Assembly: GCF_964355755.1 (NCBI RefSeq)
Contig: NC_092677.1
Span: forward strand, 28,242,101-28,306,100
DNA from: Antedon mediterranea
Lineage: Eukaryota; Echinodermata; Crinoidea; Comatulida; Antedonidae
DNA: 64,000 nucleotides
Direction: 5' to 3'
In this document: piece after piece, positions 12,485-25,100 of the stretch
Numbering within the stretch: the first letter of the stretch is position 1
Layout of the letters: every line of letters starts with the position of its first letter
Program-made: the position numbers and the translations under genes
Notes under the pieces: generated by a model
What the model saw: the letters and a program-made list of their open reading frames with translations, nothing else
What the model was told of the DNA's origin: nothing
The model's database searches: none

Positions 12485-15400
12485 TTTTCTTGTTTATTTA
12501 GTGTTTATCAGCAAACACAGTTAAATTAAATCATCAACGAGAATCATGTAGTTTTGTAGCTCCCTCTCTAGACTAAATTTAGAATATTTGTGTCTGAAAG
12601 ATCTGGGTTCATTAGCGACACTACGGTGCAAGAAATCAGCCAATTCACACACAATCAACAGACACTCTAAGCTTTAAGGAACTTTATCAGACTACAGTTC
12701 TAGGGGAATTAAAACTTAGGCACTGATGTAAATTGCGATAACGAGAGGAGGAGGACAAACAACGCACTCTTAATTCCCAGAAGATGAGCAAGTATGTAGT
12801 CTGGTTGGCACTGACAAGATGCCTACAAAATGCTGATTAACTAATGTATGGTATATTTACATATACATCAGGTATTCACAACATAAATAACATACAAAAC
12901 AATTTACATTTAAATGCAGATACCTTAAGGATTTGTCAGGTAACATACACAACTTAGAACATAGTTATATTAATCATGCCAATAGTACACCTAGAAATAT
13001 TTAACGTTTTAATTATTTTAATGAAAACACCTTTGTTAAAGTATTTACATTTTAACATTTAAAAAATGTTTTCCCCTTATTTGAATGATCAATATACAGG
13101 GGTACACACTACCCACCCTGCTTTGGCTAGAATGAAATTATGAACTACTTTTGATATCAATTTTTGACAAATCCTGGATCTGTCTATGATACAGTATACC
13201 TGTATGTTTTTTATTTTTTATTTTTAGAGTACACTGTTGCCTTTGTTATAAATTTACATCTAGTTTATTTATCTTTCAACTAGTATACCAGGGAGTAGTG
13301 GTCAAATACAGATCTGAAATAGTATGACAGGTATTTAGTTAGTTACCACTACCTTAAGTATAAACACAAAACTACTCTACCGTATCATTTATTGTAGTTG
13401 ATATTTGGGCCTAATTTGAATTATAATTAATAATAGCAACTATATGCATATTGGATACACTAGAATTTAATACATTTATGTAATATTAACAATAATAATA
13501 TATTGGTCAATAGGAAGTTATTTAATTATATTGCTTTTATTAAGACCTTGAATTATTTAAGAACATGCAACAGCTGAAAATGGATGAGGTTTATCAATTT
13601 GATTAATATGACCAAAAGAAAATTCCCTAAATTTTCAAAACAAATTTAAATCCTACCACCTTTCTTTGGTAAAGCACCTAAACTGACAAAAACAATGTGT
13701 TGGGTTTTTCTTTTTGCTTTGAGAACACTCAAAATGGATTGTCACATTTTATTATATTCACTGATAGTGATATAGGCTGATTACCAGATACAAATACTGT
13801 GTTCTCCATTATTATAGACAAATTTATTTTCTTCATGTAATGGAAACTTGTTTTTATTTTAGTTGATATGCACTCATTTCCCATTCATTTTGTAAATGCA
13901 TCGAGTGTCTAATCATAGATGTGTATCTGCAATAAATATAAACGTTATTTTAAGAGCCTTTGACCGACTACTAAGTGCAAGACTTCCTTATTAGGGATAT
14001 TCAAATTTCCCGTTGAAAGGAAGGGAGTGAATGGGTTAGGAAATGGTAAGAAATTTGATAGCAAAACTTGTGCTATATCAAGATAACTAAGTTAGTATCA
14101 GATTAGATGGCGAGTTAGTTGTCATTCCTTGTTGATCTGATTCCACATCCAACCAAAATCAACATGGGTTATTTGTATGTTTGTGAGATTACTAGCTGCA
14201 CTTCCGTACCTGGAAACAAGTGTCGCGTAATGCGGCATCTGATGGCGAGGAAATCAAAACATGAGCCGCCCATCGCTGAAATGAAACTGTATTGTAATTG
14301 AATATTAATCTGTTGATGAATAAGCATATTTATATAGTGGACGTGAAGTATGATATTTACAAATATCATACTGTATGTAAATTGTAATTATATTTCATTT
14401 TATTATGTGTAATATGGTAACACTAACAGTACTGAATTGCTCAGTCACATGATTGCGTGCATGATTGTGAAAACTATTTTTAATAACAATGTATGGATCT
14501 TCATCTTGTTGTGTCACTGACCAATCATTTGCCACCACTTTTCACAGTGTTTGGTTTTATGGTAATTTTTGATAGTGTAAATATTTTGTGGTGGCCCAGC
14601 AAACAAGTTTTCCACGAATCTGACTTTTTACAAAAACAAACATCAGTAAGTGAAAATGTTGGGGTTTTAATTAAATTTTATAAATAATAAATAAAAGTCT
14701 ACATTCTCACTCATCCTATATTTAGTCCTAGGTATAATTAGTAAAAAGCAGGGAAGGGTGAAAGTACATTAATTTCACTCTTCCTTGGTAAAATGGTGAG
14801 AATGGGGTATTTATTACAACCATTTTATTTTTTTACATATACTATACATCCTTGGTTATCCTTGGCAATTTGCCTAAATATATAAAATAAATAAATAAAA
14901 TAAAAAATAAATAAATAAACATCCACTTTTCATTATTAATTTTATTATAACATAAATTATACTTTATACATATACAACTTTATACTATTACATGTATATA
15001 CTTACAATTTATGCTAAAAAGGAAAACAATTGTCATTGTCACAAAAACATGCATAGACCAAAAGAACCAAAGCGATAAATAAAGGACAAAACTGAAACTG
15101 TCAAAACAACGATATCTGTATAAAACAAAATTATGTTGCGTTTCATCACACGTCCGTATAGATGCGGACGTCGTAAATGTGTGTAGAGACACGTCCGTAC
15201 AACTGTATGTGTAATGCATTTATTTTGGCGCGAATGTTGCTGCCAGATTTCGTTTCATGTTTTGTTTATGGAACGTAATACTGTATACGTATTTGCATCG
15301 CCTGCCTCCCTTGATGGTTACCATTGCAAAACAGTACATGATAAATTCAGTTTAAAAGTATTTTTTCTTCCAAATAAAAAGAAATAAAGTTCGCATCGGA

Positions 15401-16109
15401 CCCATTTTATTCTAACATTTTAAATTAGTAACGCGTTACACTTCACAGATGACGCGAATTGCTCCGTTTGGCATTGTGGAGCAGCAAAATACTGTTTTCC
15501 TCGGCGGCTACACGTAGGCCTCTAGGCTAGTCCAAGTAAACATTTTTTTTGTTTGTTTCTGCACAAAACGCATTCGTACTAAATGAGAGAATAATTTTGT
15601 AAACGATGCAGCTGCTGATATAAATTTTGTAAATCATTTCATTCAGTGAATAACACACATGGTTGAATGTTAAAGTAGGAGGCTAGGCTAGGCCCCATCT
15701 TTATTTACCTAAAGTAGTTAAGTAAACTAGGAATCTAGTGGGCGGGGGGTACAGCAGTAGTAGGGCAAGCTAGGCCCTCTCTATCTAGATTTGGCGTACT
15801 CTAATGTAGAGCAGTTTTTTACCCAGGTTGCAGCTACTTGCTGTGTGATGTTTAGACGTCCCACGTTTTGGCCGACCAATTGAGATTGTTCATTTTTTTA
15901 TAATTTATATCCATTTCTGTGCATAGGCTAGTTAGTAGGCATAATTTATAAATCAACATTACATTTTTTTATTTTATATAATGTAAATTAATATCCATGT
16001 TTGTTGTTTCTATATTATAAATTAGTTATTTAGTGTCTTGTGTCTTGTTATTTAGTGTCTTGTTTTTTAGTGTCTTGTGTCTTGTTATTTAGTGTCTTGT
16101 TTTTTTCAG
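12485..16109. other. non-coding stretch before the first zinc-finger gene
   Basis: No confident gene. On the minus strand 14210-14275 is a 66-nt block with a good acceptor (TTTCATTTCAG) and donor (CCAG|GTACGG) and two open frames, but no recognisable product. From about 15,500 to 15,800 TAGGCCT/CTAGGC words cluster. At 16,028-16,108 a repeated TTATTTAGTGTCTTGTGTC word leads into the TTTTTTTCAG acceptor of the next gene, so the pyrimidine tract itself is tandem repeat. Confidence 0.45.
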
Positions 16110-19100
16110 GCGTTCTTACTTTGTCTTTAGTGACCCCGTTGGAAGTTAATAACTACAAGGTAAATCAAGGTAAACAGTAGTAAACGCTGCTGCTGTAGTA
16201 CATGCGTTGGAATGGATTCAGACAATTCTTCAGGTGGGATCGCTTATCTTTAATAACCCATATTATTATTAGTGGGATTTTAATTAAAATTTGATAACAG
16301 GTTTTTTTTTTCTCTTTTGTGGCGTAAACACCACTTTCATGTCACTACCATAAAATCATATTATTTTTAGTATTATCACATTTTTGTTAATTTCTAATGT
16401 CAACAATTTGATCGACTTCATCAGTAACATTTTTAAATCTTTGTAAATTACTTTGTATTCCATAGTACCTCCTTTTTTCATTCATTTTCTTATAAATGAT
16501 AAATCTTACAAAAGCATATTCAAGACTCATATTTTGTTTTCTCTGAACTATTTTTTCAAAAATCATTTTTTAGCTAAAAATATATTTGAATTGCTAACAA
16601 CAATAATCTTTCATTTCAGGTGAAGACGTTTATGAATGTGGAAGGTGTCAAGAAAGGTTTTTGAACTATGATTTATTTAAAAATCACAAGAAAAATAGAG
16701 TATGTAAAAATAAACAAAGAAATAAATCAGATGAAGAGGCAGTTGACAATCTGAATGAACCAACAGGTTTGTGAGCTGTCATGAATCTATTTTTTTTTTC
16801 ATACGCATCCAACAGCGACAACAAATTCGCAAATTACAGGATCTGGATAAACCATTTTATGATTTATCATGCTTATAAACTAAGTCTCATATGAGGCTAA
16901 GCTTAGTGAATGGAGTTGAAAGAGTCGATGAGATACAACCCTGGCACTACCTGTAGGTCAGGGTTCAACCGTGGACCTTGAGGCTAGCATGTTAACCACC
17001 ACTAAATCTACAGCTCCACTCCATAGTTATACACATTATTTCAAGTCATTCTCATAAATATACATCATTTTTCTTTGTAGATCTTGTGAAAGACAGTTCT
17101 TCAAGTCCTCTGAAAGAAAATCTGCTTGTATCTTTGGATTCTATTATTGGGTTAGCAACTAAACTAGCTTTTATTTCAGATGGTGAAAACAATTCATATA
17201 AGTCAACAGCAAGCATGTCATCCCAGTTGACGGATCATGACTACATGTTTCTACAAACTAAAGTTGATGAAGCTGGAAACGAGTCAAGACTTAGATGTAC
17301 ATTATGCTCCATGTATACTGAGAACTTAAAAGAACATCTTGAGAAACAACACATGATTTATAAGGAAAAAGTACAAGAATTTGTGTCCAGTTACCTCGCA
17401 GATAGTAACAAAAACAAACCAGTGATGTGTATTGTATGTGAAACCGAGTACCAGACTTCAACTGATCTTAAAAAACATAAGTGCCCCAAAGTGGTATGTA
17501 CCGATTGTAGTAGTGCATTTAATAATGATTCACTATATGAAAACCACACTTGCTTAAGAGTTAAAACTTGCGGAAACTGCGAATATTCATTTAAAAATGT
17601 TGCTTTATTTATGAAACATATTTGTGAAAATCCCGAGAAACCTGGACAAAGTAAGGTTGAATTTGTAAATGGTGGTGTTCAAATTGTAAATCAACAATGT
17701 GAAGAAAATGTGACTGAAGAAGATTTGGTTAAGCGTAAAAGACGCTGTTCTTTCTGCGCATTCAGTACTATCCATTCGACACAGCTTCTTAACCACTTCA
17801 AAGAAAAGCACATGAGTGACCAGGATGAGCAGAATACAACCAGTGAAAATGTGGATATTAATACGGATGATGAAACTACAACTCAACTAAGTGAGAAATG
17901 CAAACGTTGCAGACGTACAGTACCAAACCTTGACAAACACAGACTTGTTTGTCAAGATCAAAAAGGCAAGACATGCATTCTGTGCAAACACTATTCACGT
18001 GACACACATGATTATAAAATACATGTTGATACTCATAAGGTATGGCTTGATTTTGATGACGTAAAACATGCCAAAGAACACATAGATGACAATAATGATA
18101 CTACAATTGCAGAAAGCGATAAACAGAGCACAACATCCATAAATATTGATTGCTCAACGCTAACCTCTGAAGATGTAGATAAAATTGTAATGAAAATTAC
18201 CAAAGAAAATTTAAATGATACACAAGAAAATGCAGAATATCCAGTAAAGGAAGAATCTAGCCGCAACCAAAACACTCGCAAGTGCAAATCTTGCGGCAAG
18301 TTTATCGTGATTGACGTCTTACAACATCATATGCTAGTGTCGCACAACAAGGTCAGGTTCTTCAGGTGTTTTCTTGATACTTGCGTGAAAGTTTTCTCAA
18401 AGCTTGACAAATTTACTGACCATGTCAAACTACACTCTGAAAGTAAAGATATGCTGTGGTGTGGATGCAAGACTTGCGTGCAGATGCAACCGTCAGGCAT
18501 AGCGAAAAGAAAAGAATTAAGGAAAGAAAAAATGAGACAATATTATCACAAAATGATGTATAAATGCAAAATCTGCTGGAGTAAGTTTCCCACTGAAGCA
18601 GGCTTGTTGAAACATAACAGCAATGAATCGCATCACTACCCTTGCCATGTATGCGGCAAAGTACAAGTTAGCATCCGGCAGCTGAAAATACATATGCCTA
18701 CTCACGACACTGCACGACTTCATCTGTGTGACATATGTGGTTTGGGGTACAAAACAAATAGAGATCTGAAGAAACACAGAAACAATCATTCAGACGAACG
18801 TCCATTTGTGTGCGATTCGTGCGGAAAAGCTTTCCCAACAAAAGTTAAACTCAACCGCCATTTTGTTTGTGTGCATAATCCTATAAAGGCATTTCCTTGT
18901 ACTTACGATGGATGCGAGAAAAGATTTTCACGTAAAGATAAGCTAAAGGATCACCTTAACACCCATTTGGATGTTGAGCCGTTTAAGTGTCCGTATTGTA
19001 ATAAAGGGTTTTACCGATCAGACAATCTGAGGGATCATGAGGTGCTGCATACCCGCAACTATAGATTCAAATGTACTATGTGTGATAAAGGTTATATGAG

Positions 19101-19377
19101 ACCTAAGCTATTGCAAGTTCACAAACAACGAGAACACAGCAGTGACCAGCAGCACCAGCAGCAGGAGGTTGATAAACAAAATAAACAAGACACTAATTTT
19201 CCTCCACTGTATGCTCTATATTCACAACATCCAATACAGATTCTACCTGAAGCCATCCACAACCTAACAGCAGTCCAACAGCTTGTCAATGAACAGCAGC
19301 AGTCTGCCATTGATCAGTACCACCAGCAAACATTAAGTACTGCAGTTCCAAATATGGCAGTGTTTGACACTCTATGA
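16110..19377 (+). CDS. C2H2 zinc-finger protein, ZNF341-like tandem paralogue
   Basis: Three coding exons, 16212-16233, 16620-16766 and 17081-19377, join in frame to 821 residues; the exon holding the ATG begins after an acceptor at 16108-16109. The reading frame in the last exon enters from the splice site, and its first GTG is not the start. The N-terminus holds a C2HC finger (C14, C17, H30, C36). Scattered fingers follow, then a block of consecutive fingers at about residues 549-743 and a Gln-rich tail (about 744-821). The order matches ZNF341 next door: N-terminal DVYECGRC finger, a finger ending HVDTHKVW, a C-x4-C finger with FSKLDKF, then the C-terminal block. It is probably a nuclear DNA-binding protein; its target is unknown. 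AATAAA signals lie at 19531 and 19630. Confidence 0.88.
16900..17020 (-). repeat. possible tRNA-derived SINE fragment
   Basis: On the minus strand the block carries TTAGTGGTGGTTAACATGCT, like a tRNA A-box region, followed by ACGGTTGAACCC, like a B box. It lies in intron 2 of the first zinc-finger gene. No anticodon stem can be drawn, so it is not called a tRNA gene. Confidence 0.25.
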
Positions 19378-19861
19378 CCTGACACAAGGATCCAAACTAT
19401 TGCAATTTGATTGGTCAAAACGTAATGATTGGTACAGTATAAGAATGGAGGGAATCCTCAGTTTAAGTGGCATGCTATATCATATAGGACTGTACCTGTC
19501 AAAATCAAGTTTTCATTTTAGCTGCTTTCTAATAAAAAAATGTTTCCATAGTATGCCTTGTAACACTTCTTATGATTAGTATGCAACATCTGTAGGTTTT
19601 GAGATTGTCTGTCTGTCTGTCTGTCCACTAATAAAATTCTATATTTGCATGTTATAAAAAGAGTAATATAATTTGATATTAAAAAAAAAGTGATTTGTAA
19701 TGTTTTGAATCTTATTTCGTTTGTTATAAAAATATATAACGTTTAAAAAGCTTTAACTACCAAATTTTATATAAAAACAATCCATAAAGATTTTTGTTAA
19801 AATAATAACGAAATTATTAAGTTACTGCAAACATGATTTTGAAATGTAAAAAAAAATGCAT

Positions 19862-20221
19862 TAACTATAGATAACCCCACCTATTGCATCTGGATAGTTA
19901 CTATAGATAACCCCACCTATTGCATCTGGATAGTTACTATAGATAACCCCACCTATCGCATCTGGATAGTTACTATAGATAACCCCACCTATTGCATCTG
20001 GATAGTTACTATAGATAACCCCACCTATCGCATCTGGATAGTTACTATAGATAACCCCACCTATCGCATCTGGATAGTTACTATAGATAAAATCACCTAT
20101 TGCATCTGGATAGTTAATAGATAACCCCACCTATCGCATCTGGATAGTTACTATAGATAACCCCACCTATTGCATCTGGATAGTTACTATAGATAACCCC
20201 ACCTATCGCATCTGGATAGTT
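19862..20221. repeat. 36-bp minisatellite, 10 copies
   Basis: The 36-bp unit (core ATAACCCCACCTATTGCATC) repeats 10 times about 480 bp past the stop of the first zinc-finger gene. Copies alternate between TATTGCATC and TATCGCATC; one has AAAATCACC for CCCCACC and one lacks CTA. Because 36 is a multiple of three, one minus-strand frame stays open as a 12-residue repeat (YPDAIGGVIYSN). There is no promoter, splice or composition support for translation. Confidence 0.93.
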
Positions 20222-22186
20222 GATTTTTTAACATTATCATAATTATTGTAAGTGATTATTGTAATTGTTTAATGAAAATTGTACAAATATTAAAATTGGT
20301 AATAAGGCTTTTGTGTGTGGTTAGGGTTTACTCCATGGTGGTTCACGCTGTTTGTATTTTATAATTTGTTTTTGTTGAATTAACGTCACGGCCCGCATGT
20401 AGTCTGGGTTCCAGACGGAGTTTTGTCTTAATATTAGTTAAAAGATAAATATTTTGGCACATATGGCGTTTCATACGTATACTACTTGATTTTGGATACT
20501 CCGTCTGGGGAAACACGCACAAGTCACGTGGTTTGACACCAAGAATTCTTGGTGCATACGATTATCCGGTTGACTAGTTTCAGCTGCATGCGATTGGCTA
20601 CTCTCTCGTACACCGTTTAAATATTCATATTTCAGAATTTCAAAGACTCAACAACTAAGATGATGCGCATGCGCTATGTTACGTTTAGAAAACGTGTACT
20701 TGGGTACATTTATGAAAGTTCTGAAAGCTATAAATTATTTTATATGCCTAGTAGTCTGGTAAACATTGGATGGGATCTTTGAAACATGAAAACTCGTCTT
20801 GATATATGATAGGCTAGCTTCTCCGCAAATCAAACATTGAATGGATCATTTATTACGCGGAGATAATTTTGATTTAATTCCCACCCAGACCCTGTCCTGT
20901 TCTGTGTGGTGGTGTAGCCCTGTTGTGTGCCAGTGGTATGTAGGCCTACTTCATTGGCGTTTTATTTGGCAGGTCATACGTGCGAGTTGAGTAGGACCTA
21001 CGAAAGAGGCCTAGGCCAAGGACTAAACAATTAATAAACAAAACAACTTGGCATTACTATTTTATATTTCAACAGTCTCGATCGTACATTAAGCACTGGT
21101 AGGCCTACGTACTCGATCTCTTTCATTTTGAAACAAAATGATCATTGGTTGATTCGAAATCCATATTACATACCACCCGCCCCATATAGCCAAATACGGT
21201 ATGATAACCTACGTCATTCTTATCGTATGTTTGCAGTCTGCAAATCGATTTCTATACGTGTTTCACAAGTCTGTATTTTCAGACAAAAATCGCGGTCGAA
21301 ATAAAAACAAATAAATAAAAAAAAAAGATAATACAGACTTGGGGCAAGTCTAGGCCCGCATGGTGCACATGAATTGCATGCCTCACTCACTTGCTTACAT
21401 TGTTTGTAATACTCACCAATGCTGGTTCTGGCGATATTTCGCGACTTTATTTCTGCTGTCGGTTTGGGTTTCAAAATAAAATAAAAATTAATTTTCCTTT
21501 AAAAAAATATATCCCAAACCCAATCTAGAGCTGAGAGCACTCAAACCTGAGCATTAACCATTGCGCCACAAAGTAGTACATGACTAAACAGCTGATAATA
21601 GTTTATTTATACATGTATTACGTAATTCATCATTACGTCATAACTATCATATTAATCTTGTTAAAACCAAAATGACCAGTTAGCTCAGTCATGGGTTCGA
21701 TTTGGTCGGTGGAATGCGAGCAACTGTGTTTGGGGTTCACAGAATTATACGTCCCTTTTCCACCACACATCTGCATGAGGCAACAACATCAATGCATCTG
21801 GTGATGTGCTGGAAACGACCCCAAAAGGCTGTAGCAGGGCCTTCTTGGCAGGGAAAATTTTCATTTAAAAATTTTGTTAAGCAATATTGCTAATCAAACT
21901 GATTTTTAAGTCGAGAAACATAGTTTTGTATTGTATTTTTTGCTACACAATTTTCAAAATGAGTAGCAATAAGGTTGTTTTGTATAGCTTTTTGCTACGC
22001 TACACTGGCGAAAATGTTCCCTGCTTGGTGCTGGTGGCAGGGAGAGCACTTTTTTTTCAACCTGTATTCGGTCTGGTAAATTTTATGTTTGCCGCCCTCA
22101 ATTTTCTCAACATTGAATTTTGTGGGGTAAACTGTCATGTGATCATATTTGTCCAATCAGACAACAACTGTAAAAAAACTCTAAAA
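20222..22186 (+). promoter_or_regulatory. intergenic and presumed ZNF341 5' region
   Basis: This gap between the two zinc-finger genes is less AT-rich than its surroundings, with several CpG-containing words (ACGTCACGG, CACGTGG, GCATGCGC) and TAGGCCTA words at 20,940-21,010. The transcription start is not identifiable. On the minus strand around 21,515-21,570 TGGCGCAATGG matches a tRNA-type A box, probably a SINE fragment. The frame of the ZNF341 start codon stays open upstream from about 21,887, with an in-frame ATG near 21,959. Confidence 0.4.
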
Positions 22187-25100
22187 ATGGCGACACAAAC
22201 GCTTTTTGAAGCGCTATCTGGTTTGTATTTATTTTTTATGCTTATTACTAGTTATCTTTTTAGGGCGTCTGTTGCTCATATTTATGGGTAATACTTCTAT
22301 GAATTATGTTTTGTTCCATAAAGAAATATTTAGTCTTTATTTCTTCTTTATTGTGGACGAGCAATATAAAAAGATGACTCGTCTGTCAAACAACGGCAAG
22401 CATAGATAGGGCGCTACCTAGCTAGGCCTAGCCTATTGGCGGCCTGGCTAGATTTAGAAAGTGTCCTCCTAGCTAGTAAGGGAGATCGCCGATCCCCCGC
22501 CCGTTTTGGTAGTCGAACATGATGGTACTGTTAATGAAAATGCTAGGCCTAGCAATAATATTTATAAAATTTAATTGGCCTAGTTCTATAGGCCTACTAC
22601 TAGGCCTAGGATAGGCCTAGTTTAGTTAACACAGAAAAATACATAATAATCTACTCTAGCTAGTAGTAGGCTACTTTATACTAGGGCCTAGTACTAGAAG
22701 ACTGGTACTAGGCTAGGCCTATAGGCCTAATTTAATACTACTACACTACAACAAACCACAATGCAAATACAAAAAGGGAGATCCCAAGTAAAAAGTAAAC
22801 AAATAAATTGCAATGCAAAGGCCCAAAGCAAGTCAAAATCAATCGCTATACAGTATAGCCTATAGATAGGGTCTGCATATAGATGGTATATTGTCATTGA
22901 ATATCAGTAGTAAACTGAAACATTTCCCCCATAGGTATTGATAACCAAACAGCATTAGCAGTTCAGTCATTACTGGAGACATCTACATCTGTACACGAAC
23001 CACCACAAGCAGGTCTGTATTATACAGTGTATTACCATTTGCTTTCTTTGTAAAACTTTTTACTCTTTGATCTTGCAAAAACATATTAAGTAATATCTGC
23101 TCTGTATTTATATTGGTAATAATTACAGTGTATTACCACTCTACTCGCTTTCTTTGCTTTTAAATGCAAAAACATGTATAAAGTATTAACAATATCTTTA
23201 TTTGAATTACAGATGATGAAGATGTGTTTCAATGTGGTAAATGCAAGAAGCAGTTCACAAATCTGCCAATGTTCATGAATCATAAAAACAGTAATTGCTT
23301 AGCTAACATATCACGATCAGTAAACAGTGCGTTTACTAGCTCTATCAATCAGAATAATCTGAATCGTTCCATCCAGTTCAATACAGCGGTTTCACAATCT
23401 CCTCTAGCTCAACTAACAGCTCAAAATGTCATTCTTAGTGAAGAGGTACTTATATCACCATTTAGCTCAGTGGATCATCTTCCAAACAATGTCCTTCAAA
23501 CTAATAATTTAACTAGCGTTCCATTTGTGACGCAGCAAACTCAACCTCAGCGTAATAATGTTAATCAGCAGTGTTTTACTTCTGTAGCTGCAATCAACAC
23601 AGCTTCATTTGCAACTTTGTCTCAAAATCATGTGACTTTTAGCACCCCTGGCATTGCTAGACCAACACCAACCACAGCCCCTCTTCTCAACATTGCTGAC
23701 AATACTCAAAATCTGGTTCAGGAAGAACTACTTGTTAATCAGAGTAAGGTTCCAAAGACCCTAAGTTATATTAATTTTGTGAAAGATTATAATGAACTTG
23801 CTCGTGATAAATCGGCTGGAAGTAATATAAAAACTGCAAAACGAGAAGGCAAGTATAAGTGTACATATTGTGATAAAACATTCCCAAAGAAGTTTGATTT
23901 AAACCAGCACATTCGCAGTCACACTGGAGAAAAACCTTTTCAATGTATTGTTTGTGGCAGAGCCTTTGCACAAAAATCTAACGTGAAAAAGCACATGCAG
24001 ACACACAAGGTTTGGCCCTCAGGACGTGGTAACACACTCCCGAAAAAGGTGAGTTTATTTTGGGGGTGGTTTTTTTTTTTTTAATTTGAGCATTAAAACC
24101 AGTTAGTAGATTTTCAAACATTTGATAGGTGTTCTTTCAATAAATCAAAACCCAGCTAAAAGAAATTTTTTTTTAGCCAATAAGCAAAATAACATCAAAA
24201 GATTGTGAAGAGGAGAATGCAGGTCAAGAAAATGAAATGGTGCAACAGCAACAACAGGAAACTGGTAAGAGTTTTTCAAGGACTTTTATTGGCTATACCA
24301 GAAATAAAATAGAATATGTATACATACAGTCTATGGATTCTCTCAGTAGATTTTGTAACTTGTAGCAGGAGAGAAGAATGCATTGTAAAACCAATATTGT
24401 AATGTACAATACTCTCAGTAGATTTTGTAACTTGTAGCAGGAGAGAAGAATGCATTGTAAAACCAATATTGTAATGTACAATACTCTCAGTAGATTTTGT
24501 GGCTTATGCTGTAAATATATTTTGTATCTTGTAGTTGGAGAGCAAGTCAAAGAATGTATGGTAACAACACAACAGACTGCTGAGTCCATTATTGTTGATA
24601 ACTCATACCTTTGTAGTTTTTGTGATAAATCTTTCAAGTCTTACTTCAAACTTAAAACGCATATGAATCAACATAAGAATGAACAAGTAAGTGTTAAAAC
24701 ATTTTAAGTTCGTAATTTGCTTTGGTAGAATTATGCTTGATTGTTGCAAACATAGAAAATAACGCATAATGACTACTTAAGTATTTATTTAAATAGGAAA
24801 GTTTATTTTCACTTTTCTGGAATTGTTCCTTTTATCTCTTATAATAACATTTACATTTCAATTGCATTTTTGCTGGCTGTCGTCTGTCCAATCCAGTCAT
24901 ACACCAAATGGCCATTAACAAACACTTTATTTAATTGTTTAATCACATTTTTCTTGGTTATCTGTAGGTATTCAAGTGTATCCTAAAGTCATGTGGTAAA
25001 ACGTTTAAGAACCTTGAATCATTTCTTGAACACACCAAGACGCATGAGATGGAAATGTCGTACCGATGTCACATGTGCTGTAAGAACTTTGCTTCTCTTT

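Noticed and set aside
14210-14275. Splice-bounded 66-nt minus-strand block
   Set aside because: Open in two frames but short, unrecognised and without partner exons.
19861-20130. Minus-strand repeat protein with 12-residue units
   Set aside because: By-product of the 36-bp minisatellite; no supporting signals.
21670-21715. tRNA-like words (TTAGCTCAGT, GGTTCGATTT)
   Set aside because: The boxes are too close together to leave room for an anticodon arm; at most a SINE relic.
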